A stretch of DNA of 64,000 bases from Robertmurraya sp047302285 (GCF_047302285.1 NZ_CP154845.1:1922001-1986000); one strand, 5' to 3'. Positions 1-8,563 are shown, counted from the stretch's first letter. A program made the numbers and translations. The notes: generated from the sequence alone by a model not told the origin.

Positions 1-57
1 TTCTTCAGGTGATATAGGTTTAATAAATTTCTTTCCGTTTGGATAATGGAATTCCAA
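1..57 (-). CDS. recU: RecU Holliday junction resolvase, 5' end only
   Basis: Only the first 19 codons are in the window, read leftwards from a TTG start with an AGGTG ribosome-binding sequence 7 bases upstream. The peptide begins EFHYPNGKKFIKP, close to the RecU N-terminus of Bacillus species (YPNGK). RecU resolves Holliday junctions in recombination and chromosome segregation. Its divergent position next to the DUF2515 gene matches the B. subtilis order recU/yppC, which supports the call despite the short fragment. The catalytic residues lie outside the window. Confidence 0.8.
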   Translation of the reverse strand, partial: MEFHYPNGKKFIKPISPEE

Positions 58-163
58 AGATAAACACCTCACAAACTACTCTTTATCATATCAGAAGTCC
101 ACTATTTTGGGTTGAATAAAAAGCACTAAATAACGAATTCTAAAGATAGCTGTTGAGGAAGAG

Positions 164-1192
164 GTGATTTTTATTGCTGTCAAAGTGTTTGAATTATCAG
201 CTACTGAAAGAAAGATAATACACTCAATTCAGGACCTTGTAAAGCGAAACAACATTGATAATATTGCGCGGACAGAGGCTTATTTTCGTTATTATCAAGA
301 AAATAAAGAGATCAAATGGTCCTTTTTAGCTCATATGGTATCCCGCAATGCAGGATGGAATATGTGTGACTTAGAAGGAAAATGGATTCCAAAAGTCATT
401 GATAAGCATGAAAGAGATGTATTATTTCATACTTATGAAAAAGCAAATTGGCTTATATTTCAAGATGCGTTCCCTCAACTCCTTCTCTACCAATATTCGA
501 CGAAAAACAAGGAGGCTATGTTTCATCTTCTTCCATTTTTTCATGTTTCCAAGTTTATGGAGCAAGAGTGGGAGTACTACTGGCATTCGAAAGATCATGT
601 AAGAATATTAATAGCATTAATCATTAATGAACAAAATATGATTCAAAAACCAGTTATAGACAACCCCTTTTATAGAAGGAGTGTATTTCGTACATCTTTA
701 TTTTCCTTTCAAGATTGGTTTCATTACAGCTGTGTCTTATTGCCAACCGTACACGGCGAATTATTTGGTGCAAGCGTTAGCGGTTTTCGTATTGTCGATA
801 AAAGAATTGACTTAGGGAAAAGACTTGCCTCCATTCTATTTCATAAAAACCTATACCCATATTTCTATGAATTTGCAAAGAAAACCATACATACAGGTTC
901 ACGAGATGATTATGAACAGTATTTACATGACTATCCTAGGAGCAAGACAACACCTTTAAGACGAACGTTCCCAATCATCAATCATCACGATCAACGATTA
1001 AAAGATTGGTCTAAGTTGAAAAAAATAAAGCCAAAATGGTTTTCTCATACGATTCACCATCGGCATCCAGTCTGCATAACGAAATGGTTTAAGGGAAAGC
1101 AAAAAACATTGCATAAAGCCATTTTAGTGAAGGAAATATTCGTGAGGAAGTTTCACTTTCATAAAAATAAAGAAGAGATTGTGGAGGATTAG
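164..1192 (+). CDS. yppC: DUF2515 family protein YppC
   Basis: A 342-residue soluble protein of the DUF2515 family (YppC), function unknown. It is rich in aromatic and basic residues, with no signal peptide or clear membrane segment. The GTG taken as start overlaps the ribosome-binding sequence GAGGAAGAGG, so the true start is uncertain; an ATT three codons downstream (173) is better spaced. It lies divergent from recU, as in B. subtilis. The stop codon sits inside a hairpin shared with the convergent sspM gene. The call rests on family resemblance and gene order. Confidence 0.8.
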   Translation: MIFIAVKVFELSATERKIIHSIQDLVKRNNIDNIARTEAYFRYYQENKEIKWSFLAHMVSRNAGWNMCDLEGKWIPKVIDKHERDVLFHTYEKANWLIFQDAFPQLLLYQYSTKNKEAMFHLLPFFHVSKFMEQEWEYYWHSKDHVRILIALIINEQNMIQKPVIDNPFYRRSVFRTSLFSFQDWFHYSCVLLPTVHGELFGASVSGFRIVDKRIDLGKRLASILFHKNLYPYFYEFAKKTIHTGSRDDYEQYLHDYPRSKTTPLRRTFPIINHHDQRLKDWSKLKKIKPKWFSHTIHHRHPVCITKWFKGKQKTLHKAILVKEIFVRKFHFHKNKEEIVED

Positions 1193-1217
1193 ACGAATCT
1201 CCATAATCTCTTCTTTA
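1169..1217. terminator. Bidirectional hairpin between yppC and sspM
   Basis: The 18-base arm AAAGAAGAGATTGTGGAG pairs with its near-perfect complement, one G-T wobble, around a 12-base loop holding the yppC stop codon. Read leftwards it is followed by a T-rich run, so it ends sspM best and probably serves both genes. Confidence 0.8.
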
Positions 1218-1224
1218 GTGGATG

Positions 1225-1332
1225 TTACGTTGATGGTCTGTCTGGTCCTTCAAGTTTCTTATCACCAAAGCCAGCTTTTGATTCTTCAAGTTTTTTTGGC
1301 TGAGCATTTGTTTGTTTCTTTTTCTTTTTCAT
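1225..1332 (-). CDS. sspM: Small acid-soluble spore protein SspM
   Basis: A 35-residue gene with an excellent GGAGGTG ribosome-binding sequence 6 bases before ATG. The product starts with five lysines and ends DKKLEGPDRPST, matching the SspM C-terminus (DKKLGGPNRPST in B. subtilis). SspM is one of the minor acid-soluble proteins of the spore core, made in the forespore. It stands next to yppC as in B. subtilis. A sigma-G-like promoter lies directly upstream and a strong hairpin directly downstream, so it is a complete monocistronic unit. Confidence 0.88.
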   Translation of the reverse strand: MKKKKKQTNAQPKKLEESKAGFGDKKLEGPDRPST

Positions 1333-1351
1333 TTTTTAGCACCTCCATTTT

Positions 1352-1380
1352 TAGTGTGTTCAAACAAGTACATTTCATTC
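1352..1380 (-). promoter_or_regulatory. Sigma-G-type forespore promoter of sspM
   Basis: On the minus strand GAATG (-35 type gHATR) is followed after 17 bases by CACACTA, one change from the sigma-G -10 consensus CATACTA. It lies about 20 bases upstream of the sspM start, as expected for a forespore gene. Confidence 0.65.
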
Positions 1381-1565
1381 GTGTCGAATTGACGACAAAA
1401 CCGTGAGAAATAGTACTATCTTTGCCGAATAACAACTAGTTTTGTCAATGTTGAAGGATGTATTTGATGAAGGGAGAATATAGTGCATATACATTAACGA
1501 AAATCGAAAGAAGCGACCTTTAAAATGAGGGAAATGGTGAAGATAAATAGGAGGAGGTAAGTAAC

Positions 1566-1838
1566 ATGGAAAAGGAACATGTACAGAAGGAAGAATTACT
1601 TGAAAAGTTAACAGAAATTTATGACCAGTTAGAGGAATTAGAGAAAACACTAGATACAAATTTAGCAGAAAACCGCAACAAGATTCTAAATGATCAATTT
1701 TCAAGATTAATGAGTTTGGATAGTCGAATTACTAAACTTGAAAATGCTTTTGATAGTGGTCCACTTAAATTTATTGAGAAGAAACGAAAGGCAAGTTTAA
1801 CTCAAAGCTCAAACATGAAACTTGAACTTGGTTACTAA
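1566..1838 (+). CDS. Small coiled-coil protein in the yppD position
   Basis: A 90-residue acidic protein with a strong ribosome-binding sequence (AGGAGGAGG) before ATG. Residues 1-60 are dominated by Glu, Lys and Leu in heptad-like spacing, suggesting a coiled coil; there is no signal peptide or membrane segment. It is closed by its own terminator. I do not recognise a family. By position, between yppC and yppE, it occupies the place of B. subtilis yppD, but I cannot confirm homology. Function unknown. Confidence 0.75.
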   Translation: MEKEHVQKEELLEKLTEIYDQLEELEKTLDTNLAENRNKILNDQFSRLMSLDSRITKLENAFDSGPLKFIEKKRKASLTQSSNMKLELGY

Positions 1839-1853
1839 TGTAAATACAATAAA

Positions 1854-1885
1854 AATAAAGTGGCTTTTAGCTACTTTATTTTTTT
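1854..1885 (+). terminator. Intrinsic terminator after the coiled-coil gene
   Basis: The arms AATAAAGTGGC and GCTACTTTATT flank a 5-base loop and run into a T tract. It ends 5 bases before the yppE ribosome-binding sequence, so yppE probably has limited read-through or a weak own promoter. Confidence 0.8.
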
Positions 1886-1902
1886 GTAGGAGGAAAACCA
1901 GT

Positions 1903-2262
1903 TTGAATGAGACTTTATTAGAGTTGACCGAAAAATTATTAGCATATATTGAACAAATTTCCGATAAATTTGAAGAGGTAAAGGAAACGAAAGTAAAGGG
2001 AGACTTTTTTCTTGAGGTGAAACCTTTTGCAGATGAAGTAAAAGGAGTAAAAGAAGAGTGGCATAATTTGGCGGTTAAGTGGATTCTGGAGAACAAACCG
2101 AAGTATTTACATGTTAAACAAATTGAATCCACATCGGAACAAATGGAATTACTATCGATTCAAGCATTTTTCCCTGAGACGAGTAGGACCCGTTTTATCA
2201 ATTATTTGCAATCTGCACGTTTTATTCTGACGAGTCTTAACGATTTATTGAAGGGAAAATAA
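1903..2262 (+). CDS. yppE: YppE, DUF1798 family
   Basis: A 119-residue cytosolic protein, mostly helical, of the DUF1798/YppE family of Bacillaceae, about the size of B. subtilis YppE. Function unknown. The start is set at TTG because GTAGGAGG lies 8 bases upstream; the open frame runs further upstream, but that part would pass through the preceding terminator hairpin. The YHVKQIE-like segment around residue 65 and the FINYLQSARF motif near the C-terminus are the most family-like parts. It converges with yppF. Confidence 0.8.
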   Translation: MNETLLELTEKLLAYIEQISDKFEEVKETKVKGDFFLEVKPFADEVKGVKEEWHNLAVKWILENKPKYLHVKQIESTSEQMELLSIQAFFPETSRTRFINYLQSARFILTSLNDLLKGK

Positions 2263-2265
2263 AAT

Positions 2266-2287
2266 GGGAGAATGTGGCGATTCTCCC
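2266..2287. terminator. Hairpin between yppE and yppF
   Basis: GGGAGAAT pairs perfectly with ATTCTCCC around a 6-base loop. Leftwards it is followed by a T-rich run, so it mainly fits termination of the minus-strand yppF gene. Confidence 0.6.
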
Positions 2288-2301
2288 TTGGAAAAATAAT
2301 A

Positions 2302-2505
2302 TTAATATTGGGATTGGTTCTCGGTCTCTAGTTGAGGCATTTTTGCACCTTGAGATTCAAGCTCACGAACTAGTTTTTTATACTCACTCGACGTTATTTC
2401 ATTAGATACATAAGCCTTTTTAGCGAAATCTAATAAATCGTTGACATCTTCAGTTTGATACTGCTTGTGGATTGAAAACTTTTCTTTCAGCTCGTGAACC
2501 AACAT
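2302..2505 (-). CDS. yppF: YppF-like small protein
   Basis: A 67-residue protein starting MLVHELKEKF, with the internal segment DVNDLLDFAKKAYVSNEIT and the motif LVRELESQGA typical of YppF. Function unknown; sporulating Bacillaceae carry it at this position. The ATG at 2505 is chosen because GGGAGG precedes it by 6 bases; a longer open frame extends upstream without a ribosome-binding sequence. It is transcribed against yppE and divergent from yppG. Confidence 0.75.
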   Translation of the reverse strand: MLVHELKEKFSIHKQYQTEDVNDLLDFAKKAYVSNEITSSEYKKLVRELESQGAKMPQLETENQSQY

Positions 2506-2766
2506 CAATATTCCTCCCTTTTTTCTTACAAGTGCTTTTCCTATTTCTATGTTTAATCGTATCATGAAATGAAACGGTCCTTTAATTTTTCTAAAATTGA
2601 AACTTCCGACAGTATGTCTCATCGTTTGACAAGTTTCTCTAAAGTCAGGGAGAAAGACTAGAATAGTCACAACATAGGCTGATCTATCATAAATTATCAT
2701 GATGGATCAGTCTTATTTGTTTGATTAGTCATTTAATGCAGTTGAAGGTAAGGAGGGGAGATATAG

Positions 2767-3306
2767 ATGTTTGGTCAAGTAAATTCATATCAGGTTTATC
2801 ATCAAGCTCCACCTCATAGTTTTCCATCTTCATGGTCAATGGAGCAAGGGGGCGGGAATGCTATGCGGAATCAAAACTATTATTATACACCATACGCAAA
2901 TCAAGGATGGCAGCCTTATGGACAAATGTATCAAAGCCCTCAACAGTACCCTTATGGACAAACGAACACTGGCCAATATCCTCCGTTCCAAGGGGAAGTA
3001 CCCTTTGGACAGGAGCAAACCTATCCTGTTGAATCTATTTTACAAAATCCTTTACAACCAAAGAAAAACCAGGGAGGAATGAACCCATATATGGGATATA
3101 CGAATCCATATATGCATCCTTATCCTAAGCCAGGGATGGGTGGGAATAAAGCACCTTCTGGAATGAACTCTTTCATGAACTCTTTTAAACAACAAGATGG
3201 ATCATTAGATTTTAATAAAATGGTTGATACAGCTGGCCAAATGATGAATGCAGTAAACCAAGTTTCAGGTTTGGTAAAGGGCTTGGGAGGAATATTTAAG
3301 GTGTAG
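2767..3306 (+). CDS. yppG: YppG-like Pro/Tyr/Gln-rich protein
   Basis: A 179-residue protein of low complexity. Residues 1-125 are rich in Tyr, Pro, Gln, Asn, Gly and Met, with repeats such as NPYMGYTNPYMHPYPKP; the C-terminal 50 residues (DFNKMVDTAGQMMNAVNQVSGLVKGLGGIF) form the conserved YppG-type tail. The composition resembles spore-surface proteins, but that is an inference. It is longer than B. subtilis YppG, chiefly in the repetitive part. AAGGAGGGGA precedes the ATG, and a strong terminator follows. Confidence 0.78.
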   Translation: MFGQVNSYQVYHQAPPHSFPSSWSMEQGGGNAMRNQNYYYTPYANQGWQPYGQMYQSPQQYPYGQTNTGQYPPFQGEVPFGQEQTYPVESILQNPLQPKKNQGGMNPYMGYTNPYMHPYPKPGMGGNKAPSGMNSFMNSFKQQDGSLDFNKMVDTAGQMMNAVNQVSGLVKGLGGIFKV

Positions 3307-3317
3307 TTTCATACAAA

Positions 3318-3356
3318 CATAAAAAATACGACCTCAGAGCGGGTCGTTTTTTTATG
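3318..3356. terminator. Bidirectional terminator between yppG and hsp20
   Basis: CATAAAAAATACGACC pairs with the run GGGTCGTTTTTTTATG. The A and T runs on both sides make it work in either direction between two convergent genes. Confidence 0.85.
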
Positions 3357-3364
3357 TTCGATTA

Positions 3365-3832
3365 TTACTCTCCATCAGTAATGAGGATTTGCTTTCCTTT
3401 TAGTTTTGGCACGCGAATTTTTAATAGTCCATTTTGATAACTGGCTTTAACATTTTTCTCATCAATTACATGACCGAGATAGATGTTACGACTTAACTGT
3501 TGCGTCGATTGGCTCTTTTTGTAAGTATTCTTTTTTTCATCCTCTTCGATGACCATTTCTACGTTTTTAACGGAAATGTTGATAGAACGTTCAAGAATAT
3601 CAATACTGATTTGCTCTTTTTTTACGCCAGGGAGCTCAGCTGTAATAATGATTTTTTCATCCAATTCCTTTACTTGGACAGGAAAGTTACTTAAAGGTAG
3701 TTGAAAAAATTCGTCCATGCTTTGGAGAAAACCCTTTACTGGTCTTTTGTAAAAAAAATCATTCATGAGATTTCTGAAATCACCGAAAGGATCCTGGGAA
3801 TTTTCCGGCTCTTTAGGAAGTTTCGAAGACAT
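3365..3832 (-). CDS. Hsp20/alpha-crystallin family small heat-shock protein
   Basis: A 155-residue protein with an N-terminal arm (residues 1-50, rich in Phe and Pro) and an alpha-crystallin domain (about 55-150). The segment IIITAELPGVKKEQISIDI and the strand NGLLKIRVPKL are typical. These proteins hold unfolding clients in a refoldable state; some Bacillus members are spore-coat associated. The ATG at 3832 is used because GAGGAG lies 9 bases upstream; a TTG further upstream would overlap that site. The usual C-terminal I-x-I anchor is reduced to ILITDGE. Confidence 0.88.
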   Translation of the reverse strand: MSSKLPKEPENSQDPFGDFRNLMNDFFYKRPVKGFLQSMDEFFQLPLSNFPVQVKELDEKIIITAELPGVKKEQISIDILERSINISVKNVEMVIEEDEKKNTYKKSQSTQQLSRNIYLGHVIDEKNVKASYQNGLLKIRVPKLKGKQILITDGE

Positions 3833-3969
3833 GTTGAACAACTCCTCTTTCAAAAAATGGTCAGTATAGTGTATTCAGAAGGAGCAGAGCTGTTCATGAA
3901 TTCTATAAGTTGAAGTGTGCAGGAGTTTACTTAAAGAGTGCATGTGCAAATTCTGAACGTTTTATGAAG

Positions 3970-4012
3970 TGTGATTTGGCTCACTTGATCGCAACTAGAT
4001 GAAAGTTATATT
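3970..4012 (+). promoter_or_regulatory. Class II Crp/Fnr-type promoter of hcp
   Basis: TGTGATTTGGCTCACT (3970-3985) matches the Crp/Fnr box TGTGA-N6-TCACA. After 21 bases comes the -10 hexamer TATATT (4007-4012), which puts the box centre at about -41.5 from the expected start. The box replaces a good -35 element. Four other promoters in this window share the same geometry. Confidence 0.8.
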
Positions 4013-4047
4013 GATACCGTAATGTAAAGAGAGAGGGGAATTGCGCA

Positions 4048-5337
4048 ATGTTTTGTTATCAATGTGAACAAACTCCTACAGGTGGATGTAAGGTCATTGG
4101 AGTTTGTGGAAAAGATGAAACGATCGCGAGTTTGCAGGATACAATTATTTTTGGCTTAAAAGGAATTGCTGCTTACCGTACTCATGCCAATCAATTAGGA
4201 GCAACAGACGCATTTGTTGATGCAACAACACATGAAGCACTGTATATGACATTGACGAATTCGAACTTCAATGTTCAAGAGCATATTGATATGGCGATGA
4301 AAGTAGGTAGGTCAGCTGTACGAATGATGGAAGTTCTCGATGAAGCTCATACAAAAAGATTAGGAATTCCAGAACCGATTAGAGTCTCACAAAACAAGGT
4401 TGAAGGAAAGGCGATTATTGTTACAGGTCATAATCTTTTCGCCCTAGAAGAGCTTTTAAAGCAGACAGAAGGGAAAGGAATTAACATCTATACCCACTCT
4501 GAAATGCTTCCAGCACATGGCTATCCAGCTTTGAAAAAGTACTCCCATTTAAAAGGAAATCTAGGGAAGGCTTGGTATGACCAACGAAGATTATTTGAAA
4601 AATTCAACGGCGCCATTCTTGCGACCACAAACTGTGTAATGCCCATTAAAGGAAGCTATGCAGATAGAATGTTCTCCTATGAAGTAGCTGGACTTGAAAA
4701 TGTTCAAAAAATTGTGGGTGATGATTTCACTCCATTGATTGAGAGAGCGTTAGAGCTACCTGAAGCTTATATTGATTCGGAAGAAACATTATTAACAGGT
4801 TTTCATCATGAAACCGTGTTAGGGCTTGCTCCAGAAGTGATAGCTGCAGTAAAGGAAGGGAAGATTAAGCGTTTCTTTGTCATTGCAGGCTGTGATGCAC
4901 CAGGTAAAGGTGGAGAATATTATCGCGAACTAGCAACTTCATTACCACCAGAAACAGTAATTTTGACCACTTCTTGTGGCAAATTCCGTTTTAATGATGT
5001 AGATTATGGAACAGTTCCAGGAACTGACATTCCTCGTTACATAGACCTCGGTCAATGTAATAACTCTGGTTCTACGGTGAAGATTGCTAAAGCGTTAGCA
5101 GAAGCATTCGAATGTGAAATAAACGAATTACCAGTTAGCATCGTCCTTTCTTGGTTCGAACAGAAAGCTGTTGCGATTCTACTTGGGTTATTCAGTCTAG
5201 GCATCCAAGATATCCGAATTGGCCCAAAACCACCAGAATTCATTTCAGAAGGGGTCATGAACGTTCTTCAAGAAACCTTTAATTTGAAACTAATCGGAAC
5301 TGCTCAGGAAGATATGGCAGAAATGCTTGGCAAATAA
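4048..5337 (+). CDS. hcp: Hybrid-cluster protein (hydroxylamine reductase), class III
   Basis: Hcp carries a cubane cluster and a hybrid 4Fe-2O-2S cluster; it reduces hydroxylamine in vitro and acts as a nitric oxide reductase in enterobacteria. The N-terminal motif has C3, C6, C14 and C20 (CX2CX7CX5C). Apparent hybrid-cluster ligands are all present: GHN His, THSEM Glu, TTNC, AGCDAP, TTSCGK, GQCNNS and WFEQ Glu. At 429 residues it lacks the second helical bundle of the roughly 550-residue class I proteins, which fits the short class III form. A Crp/Fnr-type box at -41.5 drives it, and a Crp/Fnr regulator gene converges on it. Confidence 0.93.
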   Translation: MFCYQCEQTPTGGCKVIGVCGKDETIASLQDTIIFGLKGIAAYRTHANQLGATDAFVDATTHEALYMTLTNSNFNVQEHIDMAMKVGRSAVRMMEVLDEAHTKRLGIPEPIRVSQNKVEGKAIIVTGHNLFALEELLKQTEGKGINIYTHSEMLPAHGYPALKKYSHLKGNLGKAWYDQRRLFEKFNGAILATTNCVMPIKGSYADRMFSYEVAGLENVQKIVGDDFTPLIERALELPEAYIDSEETLLTGFHHETVLGLAPEVIAAVKEGKIKRFFVIAGCDAPGKGGEYYRELATSLPPETVILTTSCGKFRFNDVDYGTVPGTDIPRYIDLGQCNNSGSTVKIAKALAEAFECEINELPVSIVLSWFEQKAVAILLGLFSLGIQDIRIGPKPPEFISEGVMNVLQETFNLKLIGTAQEDMAEMLGK

Positions 5338-5356
5338 AAAAATCGTTCTTTTAAAA

Positions 5357-5393
5357 AAAAATCCGCCAGTTAACAAATCTGGCGGATTTTTTT
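5357..5393. terminator. Bidirectional terminator between hcp and the Crp/Fnr gene
   Basis: AAATCCGCCAG pairs perfectly with CTGGCGGATTT around a 9-base loop, flanked by A and T runs on both sides. It separates two convergent genes. Confidence 0.9.
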
Positions 5394-6084
5394 ATATTAG
5401 TTCGTCCATTAGTGTATCTGGGTTTAGTAGAAAGTTTCCTTTATCATCGACTTCGATTGTGCCTTCTTTTTTCATCTTCGTTAACGTTCGGCTAACGGTT
5501 TCACGCGTTGTTCCAATCATATTTGCTAAGTCTCGATTCGTGAATTCCCCTTTTAAGAGAAAAGAGCCATTATCTAATTCCTGACCGTGATTCTTTCCTA
5601 ATCTAATCAGCAGCTTGACAATTTGTTCATATGTATTATTGATAATTTGTGATTCGAGTCGCTCTTGTAGCTCCACAATTTTTTCCCCTAGAACTTTAAA
5701 TACTTTGATCGATAGTAATGGGTTTTCAATTAGGACATTTTCAAACTTAGAAATCGGGACCACGACTAATACCGCGTTCTCCACCACTTCAGAAAAAGCC
5801 GGATATCCTCCTTTTCTAAAGAAGCCCACATGTGGGAACATATCTCCCTTTTTTAAGAATGCTACAATCTGTTCTTTCCCTGTGACATCACTTTTATATA
5901 TTTTAATTTTGCCATCATAAATAAAATAAACATTTTCTAAAGGATCGTCCTGCATAAACACATAAGTTCCTTTTTTCCATTCTCTAGAAATAGAAATATC
6001 AACGATTTTGGCTAACTCATCCTCATTTAAATCACGAAAAAGCGTAAATTTTGATAAAATTTCTTTTATATCTTCCTGTCTCAT
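5392..6084 (-). CDS. Crp/Fnr family regulator without cysteines
   Basis: A 230-residue regulator: cyclic-nucleotide-binding-type beta barrel (about 10-120), long dimer helix (about 125-150), and winged helix-turn-helix (about 165-215) with recognition helix TTRETVSRTL. The RETVSR arrangement fits TGTGA-type half-sites. The start at 6084 follows GAGGTG. The protein has no cysteine, so it cannot bind the Fe-S cluster of B. subtilis or E. coli Fnr. NnrR/DNR-type regulators, which sense nitric oxide through heme, also lack such cysteines; that parallel is an inference. An ArcR-like role is an alternative. Confidence 0.85.
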   Translation of the reverse strand: MRQEDIKEILSKFTLFRDLNEDELAKIVDISISREWKKGTYVFMQDDPLENVYFIYDGKIKIYKSDVTGKEQIVAFLKKGDMFPHVGFFRKGGYPAFSEVVENAVLVVVPISKFENVLIENPLLSIKVFKVLGEKIVELQERLESQIINNTYEQIVKLLIRLGKNHGQELDNGSFLLKGEFTNRDLANMIGTTRETVSRTLTKMKKEGTIEVDDKGNFLLNPDTLMDELI

Positions 6085-6272
6085 ATTACACCTCAAATTT
6101 AAGTCATCTCCCTCTATTGTACATAAAATACATCTCTATTTCTAAAATCTTTGAGGCTGTTTTCTTACAAATTTACTTCGAAAAAATTTGGTAATAAAAA
6201 TATCATTCAAATCTCTTTTTCTACGAACATTTATTCGATACAATAAAGAGATAAATAGTAGAGGTGAAAGCA

Positions 6273-8537
6273 ATGAAGGTTCGAAAAAGCCTGAAGCATT
6301 TTTTAGAGGAATTAAAGCTTGAGGAAAACTTTAAAGAAAATATTGTCCATTGGCATACAATTGAGGAAAAGGAAGCTAAAACAGTCGAAATACCTTTTCA
6401 TATAAATGAAAATTTAAAAAATGCCTTACAAAAACGAGGCGTTAACGAGTTATATACCCATCAGAGGTCTGCCTTTGAAGCTGTACAGAGGGGAGAAAAT
6501 ATTGTTGCGGTAACTCCAACTGCATCTGGGAAAACACTCTGTTATAATCTACCAGTCTTGCAAGCTATTACCGAGAATCCTCAGGCAAGGGCTCTCTATA
6601 TTTTTCCTACAAAAGCGTTAGCTCAGGATCAAAAGAGTGAAATTAATGAGCTTATTGGTGAAGCTGATCTAATGATTAATAGCTATACATATGATGGGGA
6701 TACTCAGAGCTCGATTCGGGAAAAGGTTCGTAAAGCAGGACATATCGTCATTACGAATCCAGATATGCTACACTCAGCAATCTTGCCGCATCACACGAAA
6801 TGGGTTTCTTTATTCGAGAATTTAAAATATGTCGTCATCGATGAGCTTCATATTTATCGTGGCGTATTTGGTAGTCATGTCGCAAATGTCATTCGAAGAT
6901 TGCAGAGGATTTGTCGATTTTACGGAACAGATCCAGTTTTTATCTGTACATCGGCGACTATTGCCAATCCATTAGAACTTGCAGAAAACCTTACAGGGAA
7001 GAAGATGACGTTAATTGATAATAATGGCGCACCGAGCGGAAAAAAACATTTTCTCTTTTACAATCCACCGATTGTCAATAAGCCGTTGAATATTCGTAGA
7101 AGTGCTACCTTAGAGGTACGCAAACTGGCAGGGGAGTTGTTGAAGAATCGGATCCAGACGATCGTCTTTGCCCGGAGCCGTGTAAGAGTAGAAATTCTCC
7201 TTACCTATCTACAGGAATTAGTCAAAAACCAACTCGGTCCGAAGGCGATTCGTGGCTATCGTGGTGGTTATTTACCGACTGAAAGACGTGCGATTGAAAA
7301 GGGACTACGCAATGGGGATATTTACGGAGTTGTTAGTACGAATGCATTAGAGCTTGGGGTTGACATTGGACAACTTCAAGTTTGTATTATGACAGGATAT
7401 CCAGGTTCGATTGCAAGCTCATGGCAGCAAGCAGGTCGGGCAGGGAGAAGACATAGCGAATCGTTAGTCATTATGGTCGCGAGTTCAAGCCCGTTAGATC
7501 AATATATCATCGAGCATCCCGATTATTTTTTTACGAGAAGTCCTGAAACGGCAAGAATCAATCCAGATAATCTTATTATTCTTATTGATCATATAAAATG
7601 TGCAGCTTACGAGCTTCCTTTTAAAAAAGGCGAGCGTTTTGGTGCCTTCGAAACAGAAGATGTATTAGAGTATCTAGTAGAGGAAAGAGTTCTTTATCAA
7701 CGAGGCGATAAATGGTATTGGATGAACGATTCCTTTCCAGCTCATAATATTAGCCTTCGTTCTGCTTCACAGGAGAACATCGTGATCATTGATCAATCAA
7801 ATGTAGCTAATGTGAGAGTAATAGGGGAGATGGACCGTTTTTCAGCAATGACCCTATTGCATGAAGAAGCTATTTATCTTCACCAAGGAGTCCAATATCA
7901 AGTAGAAAAGCTTGATTGGGAGGAGAAGAAGGCTTTTGTCCGCGAGGTAGATGTCGATTATTTCACAGATGCCAATCTTGCTGTAGAACTTAAAGTGCTT
8001 GAAATCGATAAGCGTCGTTCGATAAATCATACAGAAGTTGCCTATGGCGATGTGAGTATACTGGCGAAGGCCACGATTTTCAAAAAAATTAAGTTTGATA
8101 GCCATGAAAATATCGGTTCTGGTCCAATCTCCCTTCCAGAGGAGGAGCTACATACGAGCTCTGCGTGGATCTCGATTGAGGAAGGGCTAGAGTTATCCGA
8201 ATCAAGAATGGAACAAGGGCTAATCGGCGCTGCCCATGCTCTCCGTTATATCGCTCCTGTTTTTGTGATGTGCGATTCCGGAGATATTCATGTTGTGCCA
8301 CAGGTAAAGGCGGTACACAATGAGAAACCAACGATCTTCTTTTATGACCGTTATCCTGGGGGAATCGGATTAAGTGAGAAAATCTATGATGGGATCGAAA
8401 GTGTTCTCAAAGAGGCTAAAGGGATGATTAACCGTTGCCAATGTGAAAGTGGTTGTCCATCTTGTATTGGCACAGATCCAACGAGCGAACATGCCAGAAA
8501 TGACGCTTTGCAAATTCTTGAACGATTTTTAAGGTGA
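6273..8537 (+). CDS. mrfA: DEAD/DEAH-box helicase MrfA (YprA)
   Basis: A 754-residue superfamily 2 helicase. Visible motifs: TASGKT (Walker A, about residue 85), DELH (motif II, about 195), CTSAT (motif III), GVDIGQ, and QQAGRAGRR (motif VI). The C-terminus has a DUF1998-type domain with four zinc-ligand cysteines in RCQCESGCPSC. In B. subtilis MrfA acts with the exonuclease MrfB in a UvrA-independent repair path for mitomycin C damage. The ATG at 6273 has GAGGTG 6 bases upstream; a GTG at 6264 overlaps that site. It is directly followed by mrfB. Confidence 0.92.
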   Translation: MKVRKSLKHFLEELKLEENFKENIVHWHTIEEKEAKTVEIPFHINENLKNALQKRGVNELYTHQRSAFEAVQRGENIVAVTPTASGKTLCYNLPVLQAITENPQARALYIFPTKALAQDQKSEINELIGEADLMINSYTYDGDTQSSIREKVRKAGHIVITNPDMLHSAILPHHTKWVSLFENLKYVVIDELHIYRGVFGSHVANVIRRLQRICRFYGTDPVFICTSATIANPLELAENLTGKKMTLIDNNGAPSGKKHFLFYNPPIVNKPLNIRRSATLEVRKLAGELLKNRIQTIVFARSRVRVEILLTYLQELVKNQLGPKAIRGYRGGYLPTERRAIEKGLRNGDIYGVVSTNALELGVDIGQLQVCIMTGYPGSIASSWQQAGRAGRRHSESLVIMVASSSPLDQYIIEHPDYFFTRSPETARINPDNLIILIDHIKCAAYELPFKKGERFGAFETEDVLEYLVEERVLYQRGDKWYWMNDSFPAHNISLRSASQENIVIIDQSNVANVRVIGEMDRFSAMTLLHEEAIYLHQGVQYQVEKLDWEEKKAFVREVDVDYFTDANLAVELKVLEIDKRRSINHTEVAYGDVSILAKATIFKKIKFDSHENIGSGPISLPEEELHTSSAWISIEEGLELSESRMEQGLIGAAHALRYIAPVFVMCDSGDIHVVPQVKAVHNEKPTIFFYDRYPGGIGLSEKIYDGIESVLKEAKGMINRCQCESGCPSCIGTDPTSEHARNDALQILERFLR

Positions 8538-8563
8538 CCGAGTTAGAAGAGGGAAGTGTGAAC

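Noticed and set aside
1179..1406. Open frame antisense to sspM
   Set aside because: sspM on the other strand has a perfect ribosome-binding sequence, family match, promoter and terminator.
5392..6084. Calling the regulator a true Fe-S Fnr
   Set aside because: The mature protein contains no cysteine residue.
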